A stretch of DNA of 64,000 nt from Ferruginibacter paludis (GTDB lineage Bacteria; Bacteroidota; Bacteroidia; Chitinophagales; Chitinophagaceae): NCBI RefSeq assembly GCF_030409685.1, contig NZ_JAUFQJ010000002.1, forward strand, positions 522,360 through 586,359, given 5' to 3'. The notes beneath the pieces are model-generated. The model saw nothing but the letters and a program-made list of their open reading frames with translations, was not told the DNA's origin and made no database searches. This document shows, in pieces, positions 28,601 to 35,814 of this stretch. Positions within the stretch are counted from its first letter, which is position 1, and every line of letters starts with the position of its first letter. The translations under genes and the position numbers were made by a program.

Positions 28601-29405
28601 AACCATTACCTTGCCTGCAAACACAGTCGCACTTGGTGGCAGCGGAACGGATACCGATGGAACCATCAGCAGTTACGAATGGGTAAAAGTAACGGGACCA
28701 ACAGGCGGGCTGATTGGTACAACCAATGCACCTTCAACCGCAATAACCAGCCTTGTAAAAGGAATATACAAGTATGCATTAATTGTAAAAGACAACAAAG
28801 GACTTACTGGAAGAGATACGGTACAAATTACAGTGAATGCGGCATTGCATTCATTGGCTGCCAGCGCCAGCGCCGGCACCAGCAAATCTGTAACACTGCC
28901 AGGAGATACTGTGTCGTTATTTGCCAATGTATCCGTAGTAAATGCGATTGTTACCAGCTATTCATGGACACAAATAACAGGTTCTGTTGCAATAATAGAA
29001 AACGGTAATGCGGCTGCCTGCCTGGTTAAGAATTTAACGAAAGGCAATTATACTTTCGAACTGACTGTTACGGATAATGCCGGCGGCGTTGCAAAAGATA
29101 CCATCAGCATAACAGTAGCGGAAGATCCATTTTTACACCGTGGTTCTTCGCTCAGTGTTTATCCAAACCCGGTAAAAGATATCGCCAACCTTGATCTCAA
29201 AACGGCTGCAAAAGATGGAACCAAAATAATGGTTTCGGTTATCAACGGCAGTGGTAAGGTAATGTCAAGAAAGCAGTTTGTGAGCGCTGGTAATAATTCA
29301 ATTTTAAAACTGGATATGACTGATTTGCTGGATGGGTTTTACATTGTTAATCTCATTATTGAAAATGACCAACCCTTAAACGTAAAAGTTATAAAGGCCA
29401 GGTGA
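25656..29405 (+). CDS. Secreted beta-helix protein with tandem PKD domains and T9SS sorting domain
   Basis: 1249 residues. Signal peptide at about 1-19. Residues 20-660 read as a right-handed parallel beta-helix with many N-rich turns (NYYVSASGDDSNDG at the start; VTNNNIKNTG, IIEGNIVINGIG later), the fold of pectate lyases and related enzymes. Five PKD-like domains of 95-100 residues follow from about 679 (NKAPVANAGADKTI type); the fifth is divergent. The end (about 1160-1249) starts with LSVYPNPVKDIANLDLK and is a type A type IX secretion sorting domain, so the protein is exported across the outer membrane and probably anchored at the surface. The nearby uronate genes suggest that it acts on pectin or another uronate polymer. 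No catalytic residues can be assigned by eye. Confidence 0.85.
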   Translation: MKQISLLLFWLFSTLFSNAKNYYVSASGDDSNDGLTINTPWQSLAKVNQSSFAAGDVILFKRGDVFYGTLKVPANNMSFDAYGTGNKPVLTGFETLTSWTNMGNGIWKTNVSRGSNGLKIVTINDKMQRMGRYPNYNVTDGGYLSYEGTNSGTPSVTDNQLSTSPYNWKGADIVIRKYSYVFEVCPITDHTEGTLSFTLPKDFQNSPLTDGFTSAGYGYFIQNDIRTLDSFGEWYFNQSSKDLSVYFGNVDPSSLQIKAATIDTLFNCGEAGFGTSGTPHYSNITVKNLALEGANKIAFFSFNGQNITIQHCNLNNNGSGVVMWSVANSLCDNNTVSNTLDLAIAQLGEFSSPTKVTNNNIKNTGLMQGMGGNGADAYKGIWTSGDNTLIQNNRVDSTGYTGIYFNGSNVMVKNNYVTNYCAILDDGGGIYTWGDHTKANRIIEGNIVINGIGARQGRPENSAMTWGIYTDGASSYVSIINNTVSKADGGGYMMNTGQDILLRGNTFYDVPVAININRFPGIGSQPLCRRNNFMANINYPEVSNFFYWNGQLNLPVVTDIQSDLKAIGTWDSSYYRSDLSAPFDWYYHLTFGGTFVDPAAENLAQWQNYVNGDAHSVVLSTAPHVFQYNATSNPVVYDFADRSKKDPQGNVYNNSATIPAWGSMLLFDNGAATGGNILPVANAGADKSIVLPVTTLTLSGNGTDADGTISNYTWTKISGPAGTTIVSANTASTVLNNLVRGTYNFELKVTDNKGAAARDTVKVVVNTATAVAVVANKAPVVNAGTDKAITLPANTVALAGTATDPDGAVSSYLWTKKSGPAGGTIATANAAATSISNLVQGTYNFELTVTDNKGAKSKDSLKVVVSTFVVNKAPVANAGADKTIVLPLNTVTLKGIGTDADGTIAGYTWAKISGPAVGTIATSNAASTTINSLVQGAYNFVLTVTDNKGAVSKDSVKVIVNAAAVTSPVANKAPVANAGADKTITLPANTVALGGSGTDTDGTISSYEWVKVTGPTGGLIGTTNAPSTAITSLVKGIYKYALIVKDNKGLTGRDTVQITVNAALHSLAASASAGTSKSVTLPGDTVSLFANVSVVNAIVTSYSWTQITGSVAIIENGNAAACLVKNLTKGNYTFELTVTDNAGGVAKDTISITVAEDPFLHRGSSLSVYPNPVKDIANLDLKTAAKDGTKIMVSVINGSGKVMSRKQFVSAGNNSILKLDMTDLLDGFYIVNLIIENDQPLNVKVIKAR
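27690..29120 (+). repeat. Tandem PKD-domain repeats (5 units)
   Basis: Units begin near 27690, 27990, 28275, 28575 and 28855, a period of 280-300 bases. The first four share NAGADK or NAGTDK, a DADG/DPDG/DTDG turn, SGP/TGP and TVTDNKG. The fifth keeps the spacing but is divergent. The high similarity between units explains the matching open frames on the opposite strand. Confidence 0.85.
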
Positions 29406-29430
29406 TGTAGTATCAGGTAACTTAGAAATT

Positions 29431-29468
29431 AAAAAGGCGGCATTCAATTGAAGAATGTCGCCTTTTTT
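29431..29468. terminator. Bidirectional terminator between convergent genes
   Basis: A 15-bp stem, 29431-29445 with 29453-29467, one G-T pair, with A run on one side and T run on the other. It serves the beta-helix gene on the plus strand and the LytTR regulator on the minus strand. Confidence 0.9.
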
Positions 29469-29480
29469 AAATAGAAAATT

Positions 29481-30182
29481 TTATAATTTCCCAGTCAGGG
29501 TTGCAATTCCATCACGGTAATTATCGCTTACAGGCAATTCCAGGGAGTCAATAAAAACGCTTGATTTTCGAACAGAAGTAATAAATGCAATTGAAACGAT
29601 GTATGATTTGTGGATGCGGATAAAAGATTCAGGAGATAACTGCTCTTCGATAGTTTTCATCGGCATTCTTGTAACGAGGGGCCTTTGCGTACTTTTCAGG
29701 TGAATTTTTATATAGTCTTTTAAGCCTTCGATATATATAATATCAGCAGTAACTACTTTCACCAAACTGTAGTCGACATTTACAAAGAAATACCCTGCCC
29801 CGGAAGCAACTTTGGGTTGCACTCTTAAATAAAATAATTCCCTCGCTTTATTGCAGGCGTTTACAAAACGGTCCAGAGAAACAGGCTTTACCAGGTAATC
29901 TGTTACATTCAGCTCAAAGCCCTGCAGCGCAAATTTTTCGTAAGCTGTAATTAAAATAATCATGGGCTTTACCGTCATGCTTTGTATAAACTGTAGTCCG
30001 GTAAGCCCCGGCATTTGAATATCTAAAAAAATAAGGTCAACTGTTTGCTGCTCCATGATGGACATTGCTTCCATCGCATTATCGCAGGCCGCTACCAGTT
30101 GCAGGTAAGGCACTTTGCTGATATTATCAGTAAGTAATTCCAGTGCTAATGGCTCATCATCTATGGCAATGCAACGAATCAT
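29481..30182 (-). CDS. LytTR-family response regulator
   Basis: 233 residues. The receiver domain has the acidic pocket AIDDE (Asp8, Asp9), the phosphoacceptor in IFLDIQMPG (Asp54) and the conserved Lys in YLVKPV. The C-terminal half (about 128-230), with IIYIEGLKDYIKIHL and FIRIHKSYIVS, is a LytTR DNA-binding domain. It overlaps its sensor kinase gene by four bases (ATGA), so the two are translationally coupled. The target genes are unknown; the upstream gene pair lies next to the uronate/beta-helix locus. Confidence 0.93.
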   Translation of the reverse strand: MIRCIAIDDEPLALELLTDNISKVPYLQLVAACDNAMEAMSIMEQQTVDLIFLDIQMPGLTGLQFIQSMTVKPMIILITAYEKFALQGFELNVTDYLVKPVSLDRFVNACNKARELFYLRVQPKVASGAGYFFVNVDYSLVKVVTADIIYIEGLKDYIKIHLKSTQRPLVTRMPMKTIEEQLSPESFIRIHKSYIVSIAFITSVRKSSVFIDSLELPVSDNYRDGIATLTGKL

Positions 30183-31228
30183 ACAGCAAGATTTATTTGT
30201 AATGAAACAATAAATTTCCCATTCTCTTTCACAATTTGCAAGGTATGATGATTGGGATATAATAAGTCCAGTCTTCTTTGAACATTTGTTAAACCAATAC
30301 CACTGGCCTTATCTTTTACTTCCACCGATGAAGGATCGTATTTATTGGCTACTGTAAACTGTAGTGTGTTATTTTCTGCCTTAAGGTCAATGTCTATCTG
30401 TGCCTGTTCAATCATACCGGTACCGTGTTTAAATGCGTTCTCAACAAAGGGGATCAGCAGCATCGGTTCAATATCATACAATTTATCCGTAGTCTGCATA
30501 TTTACATTAATCACAACCTTCTTGCTAAAACGTTGCCTTTGAAGGTCGATATAACTTTGCAGGTATTCTGTTTCTTTTTCGAGCGACACTTTTTCTTCAT
30601 CTGTTTCATACAACATGTACCGCATTAATGAAGACAATTTAATAAGGGACGGTTCCAGCAGATCAGATTGTTTGCGTGCCAGTGCCACCATGTTGTTCAA
30701 TACGTTAAACATAAAATGGGGGCTTACCTGCGAGCGTAAAAGCGATAGTTCTGTTTTTAAATATTCATTTTCTTTTTCCTTCGCCAGGTTATCCGCAATT
30801 ATTCTGTCCCTGATAGTTTTGTAGGCAATACTGCAGGCCAGTATAAACAAGAAAATGAATGTAGAAAAGAAGACGTGTTTTCTAAATTCGAAAGTTTTAT
30901 CTGCAGGTGTGAAAAAAACCTTTAATAACCACAGCAGCATCACATACATTGTAAAGCTTCCAAAAATTGCGAGGGTATACAGCGTGTATTTTTTTTTGTA
31001 GAATAAGCGGGGTATTATTAAAAGGGCGTTCAGGTAAAAAAAGCCTATCAGCAATACATCACCCGTAAACCAAATGATGTTGCTGATGGTCTCGCTGGGC
31101 GATTTTGGACGTACTGGTTCATTGGGATTTTGAGGCCTTAACAAATAAGGTAAAGAAAATAATAGAATCCAGGCTGTTGCATGCAACAGAAAGGTAATCC
31201 ATTTTTTTGCGTACCATGGCTTTTTCAT
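30179..31228 (-). CDS. LytS-type sensor histidine kinase
   Basis: 349 residues. Four membrane helices (about 11-30, 50-73, 83-103, 118-136) are followed by a short linker coiled coil and the His_kinase domain, with the phosphoacceptor in SQVSPHFMFNVLNNM (His171). The ATP-binding region shows PFVENAFKHG and ASGIGLTNVQRRLDLLY. There is no separate sensor domain, so the stimulus is probably sensed in or at the membrane. It is co-transcribed with the LytTR regulator at its 3' end. Confidence 0.92.
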   Translation of the reverse strand: MKKPWYAKKWITFLLHATAWILLFSLPYLLRPQNPNEPVRPKSPSETISNIIWFTGDVLLIGFFYLNALLIIPRLFYKKKYTLYTLAIFGSFTMYVMLLWLLKVFFTPADKTFEFRKHVFFSTFIFLFILACSIAYKTIRDRIIADNLAKEKENEYLKTELSLLRSQVSPHFMFNVLNNMVALARKQSDLLEPSLIKLSSLMRYMLYETDEEKVSLEKETEYLQSYIDLQRQRFSKKVVINVNMQTTDKLYDIEPMLLIPFVENAFKHGTGMIEQAQIDIDLKAENNTLQFTVANKYDPSSVEVKDKASGIGLTNVQRRLDLLYPNHHTLQIVKENGKFIVSLQINLAV

Positions 31229-31586
31229 ACAGGCAAATTAGCAATACATTACAACATAAAATGCCATCCGGCAAATATTGCGACGAAGCAGGCATTTTCA
31301 GATACCAAAATGCTAAAAAAAACACCATTTTGGGCGATTATCACCCCAAATCAGGAATTACCGTTGCGTTTTTTGGAAGCATTTAAAAAACTTAACCGGG
31401 TAATCGCAGCACCACCATTATTTTTTTATTTCCCTCCTTTTTATACCATCTTTTAAATACAACCGGGTCATTTTTTGTAAAATCAGAGAAATGCAGGCCA
31501 GTATTGTATTCCAGCATTTAAACTCAATAATCATACGCTGAAATCTTAATGTACATTTTTAAAATTAAAACGCAATATTAATTTAA
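31229..31586. other. Spacer upstream of the kinase and the 71-residue gene
   Basis: Divergent promoter region with no coding frame of note. The minus-strand kinase promoter should be near 31230-31330, but I could not single out a box. Confidence 0.45.
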
Positions 31587-31613
31587 TGTTACCAATTTTG
31601 AATGTTGGTAACA
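31587..31613. promoter_or_regulatory. Inverted-repeat operator upstream of the 71-residue gene
   Basis: TGTTACCAA (31587-31595) and TTGGTAACA (31605-31613) are perfect 9-base arms around a 9-base spacer. The site ends 6 bases before the -33 TTG of the next promoter, a usual place for an activator or a repressor dimer. Confidence 0.55.
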
Positions 31614-31619
31614 GGTAGA

Positions 31620-31649
31620 TTGTTGGACGGGTTGTTGTGTTTAGCTTTG
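31620..31649 (+). promoter_or_regulatory. Bacteroidota-type promoter
   Basis: TTG at 31620-31622, a 19-base spacer and TAGCTTTG at 31642-31649, an exact -7 match. Transcription would start near 31656, only about 7 bases before the ATG at 31663. Confidence 0.65.
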
Positions 31650-31662
31650 TAAAAAAATTGCC

Positions 31663-31878
31663 ATGCTACCAAAAGACAAATACGAACTTTTTACAGCTGA
31701 ATATTACAGGCAGGAAATATTTTCTGATGTAGTGACGAAACGGAAGATTAGCAAGCATATTTCTGATATCAACGATACTATTACGGAAGACGATATAAAA
31801 AATGTGAAGACAAATTTTGGTAATGCATCCACGCTTGATGCCCACCAGCTTGAAATGAAGAAAGCCAACAACAATTAA
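31663..31878 (+). CDS. Small hypothetical protein, 71 residues
   Basis: A hydrophilic, charged protein with no signal or membrane segment (LPKDKYELFTAEYYRQEIF at the start, helical DDIKNVKTNFGNAS later, ending KKANNN). I do not recognise it. It is supported by a well-formed promoter and an inverted-repeat operator directly upstream. The leader is very short. It is a single-gene unit; the next gene on the plus strand is 1.5 kb away. About 295 bases downstream of it hold nothing that I can identify. Confidence 0.65.
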   Translation: MLPKDKYELFTAEYYRQEIFSDVVTKRKISKHISDINDTITEDDIKNVKTNFGNASTLDAHQLEMKKANNN

Positions 31879-32173
31879 TTACAGAAACAGGTAGTGCTTT
31901 CCAGCATATGGGCACTTCTTATTATTTCTCTGGCAGCATATGCTCCAAAAGCATTTGAGTATAACCGTTGTAATGAGTAGCTGTGATTTCTAACTACAGT
32001 GTCCAAGTGCCCGCCAGATAACCATAAAAATGATAACTGTACTTACGCATCCCCCGCCTAATTTTTTGCACCATAGCCTGCAATAAGAGCTTTAAAAAGA
32101 TTGTTCATCCGGGAAGTATTTATTTGGTCTAAAGTGCATGCGACCACTTTTTATTCAACCTTATTTATTCTCA

Positions 32174-32659
32174 TTATCCGTTTTTCTCGCCATCTTTTAT
32201 AGGTATAACAAGCACGGGAATTTTGCTCAGATGAATTACTTTTTCTGCTACGTTTTCCATCAGCAACTTATCCAGTCCGCGTCGGTTGTGAGATCCCATT
32301 ACAATTAAATCGGCCATACCACCTTCAGACGCATCTACAATACTATGCGCAAAACTTCCTTCAGTTACTATCGTTTTAATACTGTCATTACCCAGGTGTT
32401 TTTTTGAATTTTCCAGGAACTCCTGTGCCATTTTTTTTATATCATCTTTAACGGTATCTGTTAAAGCAGGATCAATTGTATCCATGAATCCACTATATCC
32501 CATAATAGGAGAATAATCCAAAGAAGAGTAGTAGGCAGGCTCAGCGATAACATGCAGTAATGTTATTTCGGCATTCAATGCTGTTGCAATTTTATATCCT
32601 GTCTCTGCAATCATTTCTGCAGAAGGTTCGTAATCCAATGCAATGAGTATCTTTTTCAT
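32174..32659 (-). CDS. Universal stress protein, UspA family
   Basis: 161 residues from the ATG at 32659. The upstream ATG at 32737 would add 26 unlikely residues, whereas the conserved N-terminus KKILIALDYEP begins here. The C-terminal ATP-site pattern is VMGSHNRRGLDKLLMENVAE followed by HLSKIPVLVIP. Family members bind nucleotides and help survival in stress or stationary phase. It is the last gene of a minus-strand pair with a VOC protein 120 bases upstream, though the gap allows a separate promoter. Confidence 0.9.
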   Translation of the reverse strand: MKKILIALDYEPSAEMIAETGYKIATALNAEITLLHVIAEPAYYSSLDYSPIMGYSGFMDTIDPALTDTVKDDIKKMAQEFLENSKKHLGNDSIKTIVTEGSFAHSIVDASEGGMADLIVMGSHNRRGLDKLLMENVAEKVIHLSKIPVLVIPIKDGEKNG

Positions 32660-32779
32660 GCGTATATTTTTTAGGTTAGGTAAATTAATTTTTTTCTGGT
32701 AACAGATGAAAACAATTTCAATAAAAGTGCCAATCAATTAAAGGCTGCTTTTAAAACACATTTGTAGTCTTCCGGACTA

Positions 32780-33241
32780 TCACTTATGATCATCGTTTAC
32801 TTCTATCCAATAGCCATCCGGATCCTGAAAATATACCTGCTTAATTCCATCCACCCTGGTGGTAACAGCAATTTTTGCACCCAGCCAGTCTTCATATGGA
32901 ATATGCTCCTGGTTAAGCTTTGTTATGAATTCACTTAAGGATGGGACACTAAGGCATAAATGACTAAACTTATCACGGGGAACTCCTTTTTCCGCACCGC
33001 TTATCAGGTGAAGATTGGCTTTATCGCTCACTTTTAGCCAGGTATGTTTACCATCGTGAAAAGGTTCCGGCACGGAATCCAGCGCTAAAATATTTTCATA
33101 AAACAAAGTACTTTTTTGCAAGTCAGATACATGAAGTGCGATGTGATTTAGTATGGTATCTTTTTTGGGAAGCAGTTTTTTTAAACTAAACCCGCAAATT
33201 AAAATGGCCAGTGGCAAGCCCGTTAACAGTATTTTTTTCAT
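32780..33241 (-). CDS. VOC-family (glyoxalase-like) protein with N-terminal anchor
   Basis: 153 residues. A short hydrophobic N-terminus (about 3-19) suggests export or membrane anchoring, unusual for this family. The rest is a paired beta-alpha-beta-beta-beta fold: LNHIALHVSDLQKSTLFYENIL at the start and FQDPDGYWIEVNDDH at the end, where His and Glu could bind a metal. The reaction is unknown; members include glyoxalases, dioxygenases and antibiotic-binding proteins. It is divergent from the cyanophycinase-like gene. Confidence 0.8.
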   Translation of the reverse strand: MKKILLTGLPLAILICGFSLKKLLPKKDTILNHIALHVSDLQKSTLFYENILALDSVPEPFHDGKHTWLKVSDKANLHLISGAEKGVPRDKFSHLCLSVPSLSEFITKLNQEHIPYEDWLGAKIAVTTRVDGIKQVYFQDPDGYWIEVNDDHK

Positions 33242-33374
33242 GGCTACAAGTTAATAAAAGAAAGCGGCTTTTGTGAAGCAGGGAAAAAATAATGAGCAAA
33301 TTTTAAACCGAACAATAATTGAGTTGCTTGCGACGGAGAAAACCTGCTCTTTTAAAATTTCCTATTTTCACTTT

Positions 33375-34235
33375 ATGAAATACACTTTTTTTTTATTCCT
33401 GTTGATATGCTTTGAGAGTATCCTGCTTTCTGCGCCAGCACAAGCCCCCCAAAATTTACCTGCAGGTAAATTATTTATAATAGGTGGCGGAAACAGGTCT
33501 CCGCAGTTAATGAAAAAAATGCTAGCCACGGCTGCTCTCGGGCCTAAAGATTATGTGGTGGTGTTGCCTATGTCAGCCAGCGAACCGGATACTTCCTTTT
33601 ATTATTTTAAAGAAGACTTTCAGCCAGTATGTAACGCACCAGTTGCTAATTTAAATTTTACCAGCGATAAAGTGAATGATAAAAACTGGCTGGATTCAGT
33701 GAAGCATGCCCGCCTGATTTTTATAACCGGCGGCGACCAGGAGCGGTTTATGGCTGTCGTTTTAAACACTCCGGTATACCATGCCATTCATGCGGCATTC
33801 AACAATGGAAGCACTATTGCGGGCACCAGTGCCGGAGCTGCTGTAATGTGCGAAAAGATGATCACCGGAAAAGAATTGACAGATACCATCTACAATGCAA
33901 CGTTTAAAAAAATTCATGCCAATAATATCCATATAGCAAAAGGTTTGGGACTATTAAATAACGCCGTGATAGATCAGCATTTTATTGTCAGGAGCCGCTA
34001 TAACCGCCTGCTGTCGGCCATGGCAAGCCTTCCCTCATATGCCTGCATTGGCATTGATGAAGCCACGGCCATCATAGTAGAGGGCAATAGAATAACGGTT
34101 ACGGGCGAAAGCCAGGTAGTGTTGATGCAAAAGCCCCGGGGACTTCAAATTACACCCTCAGGGCTGATAAAAATGAAATCGTTGCAATTGAGTATATACA
34201 CAACCGGGGATGTATTTTTTATAAATCTCCATTAA
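33375..34235 (+). CDS. Cyanophycinase-like peptidase (family S51), exported
   Basis: 286 residues from the ATG at 33375. The longer frame from 33273 has an unlikely 34-residue tail before the signal peptide, while KYTFFLFLLICFESILL is a good signal. The catalytic block is IAGTSAGAAVM with the nucleophilic serine, preceded by FITGGDQERF. Such enzymes cleave beta-aspartyl bonds, for example in cyanophycin or isoaspartyl peptides. An exported enzyme could scavenge nitrogen from outside. It is a single gene. Confidence 0.87.
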   Translation: MKYTFFLFLLICFESILLSAPAQAPQNLPAGKLFIIGGGNRSPQLMKKMLATAALGPKDYVVVLPMSASEPDTSFYYFKEDFQPVCNAPVANLNFTSDKVNDKNWLDSVKHARLIFITGGDQERFMAVVLNTPVYHAIHAAFNNGSTIAGTSAGAAVMCEKMITGKELTDTIYNATFKKIHANNIHIAKGLGLLNNAVIDQHFIVRSRYNRLLSAMASLPSYACIGIDEATAIIVEGNRITVTGESQVVLMQKPRGLQITPSGLIKMKSLQLSIYTTGDVFFINLH

Positions 34236-34398
34236 AAAATGTGCCGTTGCACCAGCATTTTTTCAAATAAACATTCAATCTATATATTTTTTGCTTTGTA
34301 ACATTTGTAACCATCCGGATTTTTAACAGGAGGTAATTTCGTTTTTCAAAACCAGTTTAATTAAGGTGATTGAAATTACACAGCTAAAAAATATACAA

Positions 34399-34713
34399 AT
34401 GATCAGTGCAATTAAAAAACTATTCGGAATCGGGCCTGCAACAGATTATAGCCAGTTGGTAAAGCAGGGAGCCATTATAATTGATGTGCGCAGCAAAGGC
34501 GAATATGCAGGCGGCCATATCAGGGGATCGCTGAATATACCTCTTGATCAGCTTAATAATAATCTTAACAAACTAAAAGATAAAAACGCGACCATCATCA
34601 CCTGTTGCGCTTCAGGGATGCGCAGTTCTTCAGCAAAAGCCCTGCTGGCGTCAAAGGGTTACACAGCAGTATTCAATGGAGGTGGATGGAGTAGCTTACA
34701 AAATAAATTGTAG
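34399..34713 (+). CDS. Rhodanese-like sulfurtransferase domain protein
   Basis: 104 residues from the ATG at 34399; the upstream ATG at 34366 adds a short unlikely extension. IIDVRSKGEYAGGHIRGSLNIP is the classic rhodanese segment, and the active loop CASGMRSSSA carries the catalytic cysteine. These proteins carry persulfide sulfur on the cysteine. The single-domain form without signal peptide points to the cytoplasm. It has no obvious operon partners. Confidence 0.9.
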   Translation: MISAIKKLFGIGPATDYSQLVKQGAIIIDVRSKGEYAGGHIRGSLNIPLDQLNNNLNKLKDKNATIITCCASGMRSSSAKALLASKGYTAVFNGGGWSSLQNKL

Positions 34714-34951
34714 CCGCAATGTTGATAGCTTTTATTAACAAGACATTTTTATTGGAGATAGCTTTATTGCAGCCCGGTATTTTACCTGGCTTTTTTGTGT
34801 GGCAACAATAAGATCGAAATTTACCTGGCAGGCTATATTTAATCCACGCCATTTGCAATAGTTTCGAATCCTATTTTTTGTATGATACATCCGTTACTTA
34901 AAATGCTGCCTGCATTTTTATTTCACCTAATTTTAAAGAAAAAATTTAAGT

Positions 34952-35332
34952 ATGAAAAAAATGATTGCACTAGCCATATTTGGCTGCCTTACCATTGCCG
35001 CCGTTTCTGCACAAAAAACACCTGCCAAACTACTGCGCCATGTGGTAATGTTTAAATTTAAAGACGATGCATCTGCTGAAGGCATTAAATCTGTTGAAGA
35101 TGCTTTTATGGCTTTAAAAGGAAAGATCAGCCTGATCAAGGATGTAGAGTGGGGAACCAACAATAGTCCTGAAAAATTAAACGAAGGCTTAACCCACTGT
35201 TTTTTTGTAACCTTTGCCAGCGAAAAGGATAGGGATGATTACCTCGTGCACCCTGCACATCTTGCCTTTGTAACCATTCTAAAACCGTACCTTGATAAAG
35301 CGATTGTGCTGGATTACTGGGCAAAAAAATAA
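34952..35332 (+). CDS. Exported Dabb-domain protein (stress-responsive A/B barrel)
   Basis: 126 residues with a signal peptide (about 1-20, VSAQ). LLRHVVMFKFKDDASAEGIK and the C-terminal HPAHLAFVTILKPYLDKAIVLDYW form a dimeric alpha/beta barrel domain. The family's activity is unknown; members often accompany sugar catabolism or stress genes. Another Dabb gene follows after 95 bases, then a Gfo/Idh/MocA oxidoreductase, all on the same strand. Confidence 0.85.
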   Translation: MKKMIALAIFGCLTIAAVSAQKTPAKLLRHVVMFKFKDDASAEGIKSVEDAFMALKGKISLIKDVEWGTNNSPEKLNEGLTHCFFVTFASEKDRDDYLVHPAHLAFVTILKPYLDKAIVLDYWAKK

Positions 35333-35427
35333 GTTACTCCATTGCTAAAGTAACCCGGTCAATAACAGTTTGCCAATGTATTTTTCATTATTTTACATGT
35401 AATAATTCTCTCAAAAAATGCTACTCC

Positions 35428-35745
35428 ATGTTTGAAAAAAATGTTTTTATTCACCATGTTTATTTTTGGCTGAATAACCCCGAAAATCAACAAGACCGCA
35501 ACGGGTTGATTGAAGGATTGAAAAAATTATCAGCAGCCTCCACCATACAGGCTTTCCATATCGGTGTGCCGGCTGCCACCAGCCGTGATGTGATTGATAC
35601 CAGCTACAGTGTATCGTGGTTGTTGCTTTTTAAAAACAAAGAAGACCAGGATGTTTACCAGACAGATCCGGTCCATTTAAACTTTGTTGCAACCTGCAAG
35701 CATCTGTGGAGTAAAGTAGTGGTATACGATACTGTGGGAGTATGA
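35428..35745 (+). CDS. Dabb-domain protein, cytoplasmic
   Basis: 105 residues, no signal peptide. VFIHHVYFWLNNPENQQDRN at the start and TDPVHLNFVATCKHLWSKVVVYD at the end match the A/B barrel pattern of its neighbour at 34952. The two probably arose by duplication, one exported and one not. It is followed by the exported oxidoreductase 69 bases later, suggesting one transcript. Confidence 0.85.
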   Translation: MFEKNVFIHHVYFWLNNPENQQDRNGLIEGLKKLSAASTIQAFHIGVPAATSRDVIDTSYSVSWLLLFKNKEDQDVYQTDPVHLNFVATCKHLWSKVVVYDTVGV

Positions 35746-35814
35746 AAAAGGTTGTAAAATGATCAATGCATCATATAATTTAAAACGATAAAATTGCCAC
35801 ATTAATAAAAAAGT

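Noticed and set aside
27788..28927. Four long open frames on the minus strand across the PKD repeats
   Set aside because: They run opposite to the clear PKD domains, repeat with the same period and have low-complexity composition; they are shadows of the repeats.
27690..29120. Regular repeats that could be mistaken for a CRISPR array
   Set aside because: Units are 280-300 bases and encode a continuous protein; there are no short spacers.
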